Origin: Biomphalaria glabrata
Taxonomy: Eukaryota; Mollusca; Gastropoda; Planorbidae
Length of the DNA stretch: 64,000 bases
Direction of reading: 5' to 3'
Assembly (NCBI RefSeq): GCF_947242115.1
Contig: NC_074712.1
Location: 15,274,666-15,338,665, forward strand
Shown here in pieces: positions 48,690-59,800 of the stretch. The position numbers and the translations under genes are program-made. Positions within the stretch are counted from its first letter, which is position 1; every line of letters starts with the position of its first letter. The notes beneath the pieces were generated by a model. It was not told the origin of the DNA and ran no database searches. It saw nothing but the letters and a program-made list of their open reading frames with translations.

Positions 48690-48857
48690 CATTTGTGGAC
48701 CATTTGGGGGGAGGGGGTCTCTTGGAGAATGTTTTCCGTGCTGCCTTTAGGCACTCAGAAAGCACTACACCCGAGTCGGGTGTCGAACCTCGAGCCCCCT
48801 TCATAGGTAGCCAAGCCAAGTTCAAGTGTACTTAACCTCTCGACCACGCTTCCCAGA
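48690..48857 (-). repeat. tRNA-derived SINE, family 3 (tRNA-Leu-like head)
   Basis: On the minus strand it starts GGGAAGCGTGGTCGAGAGGT, with GAGGTTCGACACCCGACTC as B box and GAGTGCCTAAAGGCAGCAC in the body. It is 3'-truncated. The copy at 54199 is longer. Confidence 0.75.
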
Positions 48858-49059
48858 TAATTAGTTATAATGTATCAGTCCCCTGTATGTAGCCTACTTT
48901 AATGTAAACAAATTAAACACGCGATGAGAATACATGTAATGTTAACAATACGTTACAATCCGAATCAGAAATAAAGGGCACTAAGCTGATTCTTCCAGCC
49001 GAAACCTAAATATCTTTAACTGCTCGCCAGTTTAGACAAGGAACTTAATCTAGAATGTA

Positions 49060-49612
49060 TACAAATAGACGATAACTAGCTGGACGCTATAAACGAATTC
49101 TGCTATCTGGAATCCACAATTAAAGATGACCTGTTTCTAGAAGAGGAGATAAAAAAGCGCATAGGGAAGGCTGCCTCGACCTTCGCTAGACTTAGGCCAA
49201 GAGTTTGGGAAAACCATAAGCTAACTATGGTGACCAAAATGGAAGTCTACAAGACATGCGTTATGAAAACACTGTTGTATGGCAGTGAATCATGGACCAC
49301 CTACGCAAAGCAAGAGAGAAAACTGTACTCATTCCATTTGAGATGTCTCCGTAGGATCCTTAAAGTCACATGGAAAGAAAAAGTGTGCAATACTGAGATC
49401 CTTGCGTGAACAGGTATTCCCAGCATCTTTACAGCCCTCAGACAACGTCGTTTGCGCTGGCTTGGACATGTTCGCCGGATAGAGGACAAACGCATCCCGA
49501 AAGTCATCCTCTATGGACAACTCGCGACTGGCACAAGAAAAACTGCTCGACCCCACCTCCGTTACATAGATGTAATAAAACTGGACCTCAAATCAGTGAA
49601 CAATTAACGTGA
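49060..49612 (+). mobile_element. LINE fragment (reverse transcriptase C-terminal part)
   Basis: The frame reads EEEIKKRIGKAASTFARLRP, KMEVYKTCVMKTLLYGSESW, LRCLRRILKVTWKEKVCNTE and, in a second stretch, LRQRRLRWLGHVRRIEDKRI. An in-frame stop at 49407 separates the two parts. The sequence is typical of very common invertebrate LINE ORF2 C-termini. Confidence 0.8.
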
Positions 49613-50389
49613 AAAATTTAACGTTTGGCGGGCGGGGACGCCAACGGTAAAAGTTTGAGAAACACTGCTCGTTTGCTTCGAATGTCTCTCACACTTCAGA
49701 TTATGTCCATCTTTTCCTTAATTGAATTTTTTTTTACCTGCAATCTTCTTACTGGTAGAAACTGTACAAGCTGGACTTAAGGAAAATGACTTTCTGAAGC
49801 TCAGAAAGGCTGAAAAATGCTTGGCGCCCGCGGCTTAGCCACGGACATCGCTGGAGGATCTTTAAGCGCTCCCATAGACAAATAAATGACTAGGGTATCG
49901 GCAAAGTGCATTTTCTCCTTTAGGTGGTAGTCAAAGTTTGAATAACAAAATGTTATGTTATCTATTGTTACCTGTCAATAAGTCTAACAAAAGAAACATG
50001 TTTAGATGATGTTAATTAATATAGCCTACATTGTAAAATATGCACAACTATTTTTTAAATGTCATAAACAATGGGATTTTAAAATAGGATTGCCAATCAC
50101 TTTACATTAGTGCAAAAAAAGTAGGTAATCAGCTTACTATTATACTATATTGGTTCAACAAAAAAAATTAACGATAATTTTTTTTTGAAAAAAAAAGTAT
50201 GGATAAAGTTAATGGCCGGGGGGGGGGTGACACCCTAACACCCTAAGCGGCACCTTCGACATAGGTCACGGAGGTCACGTCCTAAAAGCTAACCGCACCG
50301 GGTGAAACCGACCCTAGTGGTCCCACTGCGTCAAAGTAATCCTTTTAGCAGCAAAGGAGTCTATCCCTAGAGGAGCAAGAAAAGATTAT

Positions 50390-51262
50390 ATTCCCAACTG
50401 ATCTAATTACTTACAACAACGCCGCTGTCGAAGCCAGAAACAAAGTAGAAAATAACCCTAGTTCAGAAAACAAACTACAAGAAGCTAATGCAGTTTTTAG
50501 GAAAAACTACCTCTCGCCATGAGCAAAAAAGTTGGCATGAAAAAAAAAAACGAACAATTAAATGTAAATAGAGATGGCCACAAGCTCAGGCGCATTGCAA
50601 AATGCCTAAACCAAGAAGAAAACAGATCAACTCCAGTGGTTATAGAAATTGACAACAAACCCCTGAAAGGCCAAGAAGCAGCAAAGAAATTCATAGAATA
50701 TTTTCAAAGTGTTGGTCACATACAAATCAATGAAAGCAGAATTAGAGATGTCTACGCAGAAATCCAGGAAATGATAACAAACCTAAAAATGAAAGAATTA
50801 GATAAAGCTATTTATATTTTATAAATTTATGTTTAAAGGACCTTGGAGGCGCAGTGGCTGAGCGGTAGGCCTAAAGTGCTTGGCTTCCGAACCTGGGGTG
50901 AAGACTGGGATTTTTTTTATTTCGGGACATTTGGGCGCCTCTGAGTCCACCCAGCTCTAATGGGAACCTGACATTAGTTGGAGAAAAGTAAAGTCTTTGA
51001 GCTGGCCACGTGACACCCTTATTAACCGTAGGCAATAGAAACAGATGACCTTTACATCATCTGCCCTTTAGACCATAAGATCTTAAAGGACCTTAAACCA
51101 AAAACGACAAAATCTCTAATGACATTCTTAGGTCCTAACCCCCCCCCACCCCCCAAAAACAAAAAAAACAAAAAAAACACTGCTATAGTTCTTTAATGCA
51201 AGCTGGAAAGCAGCCAGAATCCCAAATATCTGGAAGAAGGCAATGATGATCCCAATAGTATT
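50390..51262 (+). mobile_element. LINE fragment (ORF2, between endonuclease and RT), split by a SINE
   Basis: Upstream part: RNKVENNPSSENKLQEANAV, NVNRDGHKLRRIAKCLNQEE and KGQEAAKKFIEYFQSVGHIQ. Downstream of the SINE: LMTFLGPN and FNASWKAARIPNIWKKAMMI. This order is that of Jockey-type ORF2. A C-run and A-run insertion and at least one stop are visible. Confidence 0.75.
50845..51082 (+). repeat. SINE family 1 inserted into a LINE, with 12-bp target duplication
   Basis: GGAGGCGCAGTGGCTGAGCG opens the SINE. The duplication TTAAAGGACCTT is exact at 50833-50844 and 51083-51094. The insertion is therefore younger than the LINE fragment it interrupts. Confidence 0.92.
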
Positions 51263-52049
51263 ATTTTTAAGCATGGCAAACAGAAAAACAAACTGGACAG
51301 GGAACAATGTGTCGTGTGGACGATTTGTCGTGAACCAATAAAATTGTCTGTGAACCAGTTGTCGGTGAGCGATAGTTCGGGTGAACTAATATGCTAATCG
51401 TGCGAACGAATTGTCGGGTGCATGAAATGTCTGAACGATTTGTTATGTCCCCGAAATGCGACACATACTATAATATCATTTTAGATAGACTCTAAATGAT
51501 TGGTAGGCCTAAATAGAAGTTATTTGGACTCTTACATTTAAAGATATCAATTAGGCCTAATTGAATTTCTCCTTGTATCTTAACATTTAATTTATGTGAC
51601 ATAGACGATTGTGTGAAAATAAATAATTCAGAAATCTTGAAATATTTCATATTTAAGTTCCCAAACTCGCATTAAATGGGTTCGATGCATTCTTTTTTTT
51701 TCTTTTTTAAATAATTTTTATTTTGCATTATATTTAATTTAAGCATCAATTTTTGTTTGCTTTAAATATTTTAAGCCACTCTGGCATAACAGAAATATAT
51801 CTAGGTAGTTCCATGGGTCGATTATCAAATAATAAAAAAAAATTAGGGCAATAAAAAGACATTTAAACCTGTAAACCATGGGCGTAGCCAGGGGGGGGTT
51901 TTGGGGGTTCAAACCCCCCCCCCCGAAATGAAATCCCCCCCCCCCCGAAGGGGGGAGTCGGACTTTAGTGACTGATTTTTTGCTTTGGTTTTGTTTATTT
52001 TAGGTGAGATTTTAATACTAAACCATCACTTGCCCCAGCACAACCTAAG

Positions 52050-52870
52050 GGGTTTTGAGTTTTAAACCCCCTACTAGGGGTTTTGAGTTTTAAACCCCCT
52101 ACCTGGGGTTTTTGCAGTTAACTTCCCCTCTTCTTTAAAACAAAACAAAACAAAAAAAAGCAAACGAAAATCCCCTAATTCCAAGAGCACAGTTAAGGAA
52201 GATTTTGATTTTAAAACCCCTTCTAAAATTTACGATAAACCCCCTCTTTAATATAAAAAAAAAAGCTGATTACGCACTCAAAATGTTATAAGCGTAGCTA
52301 AATTGTTTTGACTCAGTTTTGAGTTTAAACCCCACTTCAGTGGGGTTTGAAGGTAAAAAATACCTCTTTAATAATAAAAACAAAGCAAATTATACACTAA
52401 AAATGTTTTGAGTGTAGTCAAAGGGGTTTTGAGTTTAAACTCCCCTCCAGTGGAGTTTGAAGCTAAAAAGTACCTCTTCACTCTAAAATCTATGAGCGTA
52501 GTCAAAGGGGTTTTGAGTTTAAGCCCCCCGCCAGGGGGGTTTGAGAATACATATAAATACATCTTCAGTGTAAGAAAAAAAGCAAATTACGCACTCAAAA
52601 TGCTATGAGCGTTGCCGAAAGGGGTTTTGAGTTTAAACCCCCATTCAGAGGGGTTTGGTGCTAAAAATACATCTTCAATATAAAAAAAAAAGCAAATCAC
52701 ACACTGAAATTATTTGAGCGTAGCTAAGCCAATCTGGGTTTTGAGTTTAAACCCTTCTTCTACAGATGGCTTTTTTTTTTAAAGTTTAAAACCCCTCCAG
52801 ATGGTTTTGAGTTTAAGATCCCCCTACAGAGCATTTTGAGGTGGAAAACCCCCAACAGAAGATTTTGATG
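52050..52870. repeat. Array of ~100-bp units with internal inverted repeats
   Basis: The units share GAGCGTAGTCAAAGGGGTTT, TGAGTTTAAACCCC, GGGGTTTGAAGCTAAAA and AAAAAAGCAAATTACGCAC. Within each unit the TTTTGAGTTTAAACCCC and GGGGTTTGA parts are partly complementary and could form a hairpin. Repeat starts are near 52260, 52390, 52490, 52570 and 52680. Confidence 0.7.
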
Positions 52871-53006
52871 TTAAAACTTCTCTTTTCGATATAAAATCTA
52901 AAGCAAACTACAGTCACTTAATTCCAAGAGCGTATTCAAGAGAGGTTACACATTTTTACCAGTGGCTGGGCTCCATTAATAAACTGCAGTGAATAGTCAT
53001 CTACCG

Positions 53007-53345
53007 AAATCGAAAAACACTAAATGTAGCTCAACAAAGATGGCTAAGACAGATTTTAGGAGTCAGTTATAGAGATCGGGTCTAAATCAAGGAAATCCTA
53101 TGCCGAACTGGGAGTCGACCCCTTAGTAAGATTGTGAGAGAACGACGCATAAGGTTTACGGGACATGTTCTCCGACAAAATGAATTACGCATAAGAAGAG
53201 TTGCAATGATTTTCTAGTACAACTTGACGCCACTCATTCATGGAGGTCCTCATGGTAGGTGGGAAGAGGCTTCAGACATTACCAGTGACAGATTTTTATG
53301 GAAACAGCTTGACGTCAAATGCTCCGAACGGCGTGGGAGGGTCTA
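53007..53345 (+). mobile_element. RTE-like LINE 3' fragment, same family as 8181
   Basis: Nucleotide similarity to the end of the LINE at 8181: AATGTAGCTCAACAAAGATG, ATTTTAGGAGTCAGTTATAG, GGAAATCCTATGCCGAACTG, and a final GGTCTAAGTC-like tail. The frames are broken. It is nested in the 2.1-kb TIR element. Confidence 0.8.
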
Positions 53346-53800
53346 AGTCAGTAAGAATAGCACATTAGGTTTTTGAAATAAAACTTTTTAATAGCAGGAA
53401 AATGCAGTGTAGATACCTCAGAATATGCATTTTGTTGGCTTTCAATACCAGAAATAGTGCTTAGCGGCGGGGCGAAGCGATGGGGATCTCCTAGCGCTCC
53501 CCCAGACCCCCTTGCTAGTAATGGCGGGGAATCTACAATTTTATGAAAACAGCTTGATGGCAAATGCGCCGAACGGCGAGGGAAGGTCTAAGTCAGTAAG
53601 AATAACACATTAGGTTTTTGAAATAGAACTTTTTAATAGCAGGAAAATGCACTGTAGATACCTCAGAATATGCATTTTGTTGGTTTTCAATATCAGAAAT
53701 AATGCTTGGCGGCGGGGCTTCGCCCCGCGCTGGGGGAGCTCCTAGCGCTCCCCCAGACCCCTTTGCTATTGGTGGCGGGGAATCTACAATTTTTCCACTA
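53341..53800. repeat. Tandem duplication, 245-bp period
   Basis: The stretch starting GTCTAAGTCAGTAAGAATA at 53341 recurs at 53586, including AATATGCATTTTGTTGG and CTCCTAGCGCTCCCCCAGAC. The second copy carries a perfect short hairpin GCGGGGCTTCGCCCCGC. Confidence 0.88.
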
Positions 53801-54198
53801 ACTCATAGAAGAACCTATTCTAGGGCACAATAAACATCTTCCGAAAGAATGAAGGGTCAGAATGTAATAAAGATTTTGTACGCACCCACACACACACATA
53901 AATACATCTAATTTTTTTTCGCGGGGGGGGGGGGTTGGGGGAGGGAGAAAAAAGATTCACCCCCCCCCCAAAACAAAATCCTGGCTACGCCTAAACTATG
54001 TTGGCTACTGATCTACTGGGTTGAATTTAGATCTAAGTTAAACATGGAGAATGTTCCCTTCACATTTTTTTTTTCCACGAATATAAAAGTATAGAGTGTA
54101 AATGGGTTTACCCGTTCAGCCGACAATTCTTTTCAAATATAAAATACTGTGAAAACGGGTTAACCCAATCTGTTAAAAGGTTTCGTTCCTTAAAAATA

Positions 54199-54470
54199 AA
54201 GCGTGGTCGAGAAGTTAGTAGGCCTACGCTTGAACTTGGCTTGGCTACCTATGAAGGGGGCTCGAGGTTTGACACCCGACTCGAGGAGAGCTGTGTTTAC
54301 TGAGCGCCTAAAGGCAGCACCGAAAAACCATCTCCCGATACCCCCCCCCCCTCCCAAACTGGTCCACAAATGAGATTGGCATTGGACCATATAGCGCTCT
54401 GTCTGAACATGCTATAAGCATGAGAAAATTAAAAATTAAAGTAGCGCTATATAAAAGCAATAACTTAAAA
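54199..54470 (+). repeat. tRNA-derived SINE, family 3, longer copy
   Basis: It starts GCGTGGTCGAGAAGTTAG, with GAGGTTTGACACCCGACTC and GCGCCTAAAGGCAGCACCG. The 3' part has ACCATATAGCGCTCTGTCTG and ends GTAGCGCTATATAAAAGC, a tail type shared with other metazoan SINEs. Confidence 0.75.
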
Positions 54471-54724
54471 TTATTTTTAATTTATAAGGTACATTTTGTC
54501 TATTTTTAGGGCCTTTCCTGTTGTGGGAGAGATATTAATAAAGACCAACAGAAGAGCTAGGTTTTGGGGTCAATCACACTGCGGCCTTTGACACGATCTT
54601 AACATTTATGCCAAATTTTATCAAGATTTCTCAAACGGTTTTGATTTTTATTCGGGACATACATTTAAACATACATACAATCATACATACGCCTTATATT
54701 ACTTTGTGCTTTATATTATAGATA

Positions 54725-55215
54725 TTCTAACGGTGTCCAAGAGAGGGGTTTTAAGGTCAACGCCCACTTTCCAGCAAAAGGAAAAGCAAGGCTCCTATTA
54801 CTAAATTTCATGAGCGTAGCCTAAAGGGTTCTTTCGATTTCCTTCCCAACTCCAATAATAATAATAAATATAGTTACCATTTTCTACCGGCCGCTGGGCT
54901 CCATCAATAAATTAAAGTACACTGAATAGCAGATTTAGTTTTTGACCCACAATTTGTTATAGAAGAAAAGCACTGCAATGACCTCAGATTTTGCATTTTT
55001 TTTTTTTAATTTAGGTAGAAAATACCAGAAATGATGCTCCCCAAACCCCTTATATATATCTAGTAAGTTATAGCTGAAAAGGGCGAGTTGACTTTCTACT
55101 TACTAAAAGAAGAATCTATCCTATGTACAAAAAACGTCCGAAAGAATGAATTTAAGGGTCAGAATGTAATGAATATTAATTAAAGTCACACACACAAACA
55201 CATACATACATACAC
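54725..55215 (+). repeat. Fragment related to the interior of the 51881 element
   Basis: Shared segments are CATGAGCGTAGCCTAAAGGG, GGGCTCCATCAATAAAT, GTCCGAAAGAATGAATTTAA and GGTCAGAATGTAATGAATAT, in the same order as in 52.6-53.9 kb. Ends are not defined. Confidence 0.6.
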
Positions 55216-55463
55216 ACATTGTCACTTGTGACATTAATATATAGCAAAATCTAGTCTATGTAAAAGAGAGCGCTAATAAAAAAAAAAAAAGGCTAAGCTG
55301 GCATTATCATTATATAGATTATGTGTTCCAGATTTAGATCTAGAATGATAAATAGATCTAGATCTAGTCTAGACTGTAGATATACTGAGTATGATACTCT
55401 AAGCTAGATGTAGGCTATTGCCAATATTGCTATTCAGTCTGAAATTAATAAAATGTGTTAAAG

Positions 55464-56767
55464 ATGTCACGTAATGTTTGTGCTACGTACAGTGCCCATC
55501 CATATGGTTCTGCCACTCTTGTTTCTTTAATTAACAAGAGATCTAACGTTTACAAAATAGGACTGGCTGTGTCTTGTGTTAGTTTTGTCATGTTTTTCTT
55601 AGGAGATGTGGGAATTCACAGTGTTGTTTCTTCAAGTAAGCATAATATGATAATATCTTTAAGATGTCAAGTCATAGAGTTAAACTTAATAGATATCTTA
55701 GGACTAGAATCTGGTCTCACTGTCTCTAGATTTTCTTGTCACTGACATTGATTGATTCATGGATTGAATGATTGATAACGGTAAATTAGACTCAACTCTA
55801 TTCAACTCTATTGCATCAATCCCAAAATTAAAACAAGGTTACAAAAGACAGTTTGTGTGGAAACACAAACTCAAAATCGGCCCCGAAGAGGTCCACCCAT
55901 GCAGATCTTGTGTAGTACCCCAACGGTCCCGCAGATCAAAGGATAGGTGTAAGTGAATGTAAAGTTAGATTGTTAGATGTGAACCTGGCCTAACTAGTTC
56001 CCCTTTTAGACCTTGTGGTCTATAGGGCAGATGATGTAAAGTTCATCTGTTTTTGTGGCCTATGGTTATCGAGGGTGTCATGTAGCCAGCACAACGACCA
56101 ACCGCCTATACTTTTCCCCAACTAATGTCAGGTACCCATTAGAGCTGAGTGGACTCAGAGGCGCCCAAAGATTCCAAAGTTGAAAATCCCAGTCTTCACC
56201 AGGTTTCAAACCCGGGACCCCCGGTTCGGAAGCCAAGCGCTTTACCACTTAGCCACCACGCCTCCCCTGGCCTAACTGATGTCTTATAATTGATCTAATT
56301 GTTTTGAAAAGGCTCAATCTCATATTTCGAATCCTAAAATAAAAAAAATTAAATAATTAGAAAAATGAAGTTTATAAGATTACTATTCATTTTAAATTAG
56401 GTCTAACTAATAATGCATACTAATTAGCTTTTTCTCTTTAAAAAACTGCTTGCATAACTGATTTTAAAAATTAGATTTTTCGCTTTCAGAAAAAAAAAAG
56501 TAGCCGTTGCATCAGAACTTTAAATGGTCTAAAATATTGTGATGTCGGATTTTCAATATCTTTTCTAGTTTACGAGATCTAAACGGGACAGACGGACAGA
56601 CATTTCGCACAAAACTAATAGCGTCTTTTCCCCTTTCGGGGGCCGCTAAAAAAATTAAAAGTCAATAATTGAGTAAACTTGTAATTTTTAATCATAATGT
56701 AAAGTATTGTAACTGTAACACTGAAAGCAGTGTTTCCCAAACTTCTGGCATATAGGGCCTATTATAT

Positions 56768-56861
<94 letters not shown>

Positions 56862-59800
56862 TATATATATATTCCAATCATCAAAAAGCTAAAACTACGA
56901 AAAATTCACCAGGTGAACTATAATTAGACCACATATCAGACAATGAAATCCTACAGTTGTGACATATATATGAACAGTATCCACGTCATAGCAAATAGCA
57001 AAAAATTGACTTTTTAATGATGAGATGTCAACACAAGCGTTACCTCTTTAAGATCTCCCTCCAGGAGTGTGATATTGACATTCACGGGTGGGAAACACTA
57101 GCTTTTTCCTCATGTATATAATTTTCTAAACGCTAGCGCTGAGTACTCCTCGCCTACAAAATTATTTTTTTTTACATTTTTATAACAATCATTCATATAT
57201 CTCTTAGTCTGGGGCTCCACATCTGTTGACTGTCTTTCCCCATTCTTCTCTATTTTTTTTTCTATTTCAATAACAGGCCCCCTCCATTCTTTTAAGTTAT
57301 TTATTAAATATATATCTTCCCATTGCTTTCTATGCTTTTTTCCTGGTATTGCTTTTTATGCTCTTTTCCTGGTACTGTTCCCTGAAGAAAGGTTTTTGTG
57401 AGTCCTGAGGACCTTGTGATATGGCCATAGAGCTTTCGTTTGCATCTTTTGACAGTCGTTGACAGGTGGGGACCAATCGCTGTATTAATCTTCTAATACC
57501 TTCGTTTGTGATGCTGTCTTTGTATGTGATAGCTAGAATCTTTCTGTAGCTTTTCAATTCCATTGCTGCTAGGATCCTCCTCTCTAGTTCTACAATCAGA
57601 ATCCAAGATTCGCAAACATATATGTCCATGACCAGGGAGCGCATCAGTTTAATTTTAGTGTTGAGGGCTATGCCTTTGTCTTTCCATAAGCCTCCTCAAG
57701 CCTCACTTTGCCAGCGAACGGGTTATGAAAATAGAAGGTTTAATAGCTTTCTATAATTAGTTTCAAATTTAAAGCTTAAACTCATTCTCTACTTTTGTTT
57801 ATATATAGATTATATCTAATATATTATTGATAATTGTATATAGATGAGTGTTTCTCCAGTTCTAGGCTCAAAAGTGTGACAATTAAAGTTACAATTTTTA
57901 AAATTTTATTTCAACTGTATTCACTTAAGTCAATGTACAGGCACTTATCAATTGAAATATATAGGCAGGCCTACATTTCCTCAGCAGTGCTGGTTATAGC
58001 AGATACCCACTTTTGTCTTTCAGGTTTAAATGCAACAAACTATTAAATTGCTTATATATTATGTTGATTTTTTTTTTTTCAAGCATACATGTTTTTATAA
58101 CGAGACTGCTGGAGGTCACTTACAAAAGCTGAGGGATACACATTGGAGAATAAAAGAAAATCCGCTGCTTAGGACAGATGCAGAGAGTGAAAAGAAAATC
58201 TTAATCAACCACTGGCAGACAATGGTTATACTTGCCTTGGATTTGGCAAAATATGTAGGTCACAGCTGGGGCTGCGTAGTCACAGGAAATACTGAATTCC
58301 TCATTTATCTTCGGACTCGAAGACAAGCCTTATTATTGTAATAAGTAGCTATATAAAAAAAAATTGAAGTTTTTTAGCTCAATTTAAAATAATGGGACAC
58401 TGTAACACCCATAACACTACTGGTAAAAGTTTTAAAATTAATCATTGTAGTGTAAATTAAAAGAATGTAGAATTTATATATATATATTAATTATCTGCTG
58501 CGAAGAAAGAAAATGATAAATCAACAGCAGCATTAAATCTCACTTGTGTCTGTTGCTGACAACCAACTAGTCAATCATGTGGACAGCGCATCTTTACTAA
58601 TATATTACAATCCCAACATGTTATCTGACAGTTATTATTGTGATGGATTTATGTTTAAAATCTTGAAGTTGTCATGCAACTGCTTTCTAGGAGAAATCTA
58701 TAAAATTATTATTTTGAAGTATTGTAGCTAAAGTAAATATACTTAGACCTTTAGATGGTTGCCTGTGATATGTACCACATACTACAATAATCATGCTTTC
58801 TCTATAATCTCAAAATGTCAAATCTTGCCAATTGTTGGTACAGCTTAAAAGTTTTAAGAGAATAGTTTCCAGCTTCCTAATCATGCCGTTTGTATGCTGA
58901 ACTGTTGTTCGGATTAATTGATGGTGCCAGGTTCAAACCCTGCCTGCTCCCATCCCCCGTCATCCTGCGGGAAGTTTGGACCCAGAAGTAAATTATCTTC
59001 AACTCTGAAGAAACATATGACACAAGTAAAACATTTTGCAAACAAACTCATTTCTCATTTTAGCGGCCCTGTGTTTTGATGTTATTATTATGTTATGAAT
59101 TAAAGTATAAATAGTAGATCTTCCTCCCTAACCATCACACTGATTATATTTTAAAATTATTGTTTACTACCTTTGTTTTTTTCTCTGTATTTGTTCATCA
59201 TAGGATCCATTATAGCAAAAGTATTCTTCGTCATATGTCTAGCCAGCTATTTAGTCACTTTGGGTGTGGCTGTACTAGAGAATTTCAGGAAGGTTAACCC
59301 TTATACCTACTACTCTAGAAAATTGGAGATTTCTTTACTAACAACAAGTGAGTTATCACAGCAATTTATCATTATAGTGTGAGGCTAATTTTTTAGCATC
59401 ATGTGATAAGTGCAAAATAATTTAAATGAACCTAGTTTTTTATAGTAAATTGTGTGTGGATGTGTCACCAACTGAGGCATACTAAGCAGGCAAATGAATT
59501 TAAGCAAAATTAGAAATTAACTGGTCCAATATGCTGTCTGTTAAGAATGCAATGCTTAGCAACAAATATAAATTGGACCATATCTAATTATTTTGAGTAT
59601 GTTACTACTATAAAATTAATTTAATGCAATCTCTAAATGTATTCATCTGGTACTACTATTGGAAAATGATTACATGTAATGTCTAAAATGATTTGTTAGA
59701 GGGTCTGTAATTATAAGATGTTAAGATGACCAAAGATTTCAACTAGAATCCAAAAAAGCAGATGCTTAGATTTACTAGATAGCTTTTTACAATAGGTATA

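Larger units (their letters stand above)
51881..53991. mobile_element. 2.1-kb TIR element (GGCGTAGCCAGG ends) with internal hairpin-unit array
   Basis: A perfect 12-bp inverted end GGCGTAGCCAGG / CCTGGCTACGCC lies at 51881-51892 and 53980-53991. Each end continues into G or C runs. The flanks TAAACCATG (51872-51880) and TAAACTATG (53992-54000) are a 9-bp duplication with one mismatch. The interior has an array of ~100-bp units (52050-52870), a LINE fragment (53007) and a 245-bp tandem duplication (53341). No transposase is visible, so it is non-autonomous. The element at 54725 shares its interior. Confidence 0.7.
45300..55463. other. Intergenic repeat-rich region
   Basis: Between the BFAR start and the four-helix membrane gene I see no host exon. 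The space is occupied by the hAT element at 46931, LINE pieces, SINEs and the 2.1-kb element at 51881, listed separately. Unassigned parts are 45.76-46.92 kb, 49.62-50.38 kb (ending in hAT-like TTTGAGAAACACTG near 49650-49667) and 51.27-51.87 kb. Confidence 0.55.
55636..59203 (+). other. Intron 1 of the four-helix membrane gene
   Basis: 3.6 kb with a SINE, a TA microsatellite, a LINE fragment, a rearranged relative of the 11-16 kb TIR element and a second SINE, listed separately. An open frame at 55768-55956 has no recognisable domain. Confidence 0.6.

Noticed and set aside
48369-48806. 145-residue plus-strand ORF
   Set aside because: It runs from a hAT terminus into the antisense of SINE family 3, so it is chance coding potential.
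49640-49670. hAT-like terminus TTTGAGAAACACTG as part of a complete element
   Set aside because: No matching opposite end or target duplication was found nearby.
52368-52608. Overlapping ORFs with repeated LSLNSPPVEFEAK-like words
   Set aside because: Both strands read open because of the hairpin-unit array. It is a repeat, not a protein.
56692-56877. 61-residue minus-strand ORF rich in YI
   Set aside because: It is the translation of a TA microsatellite.
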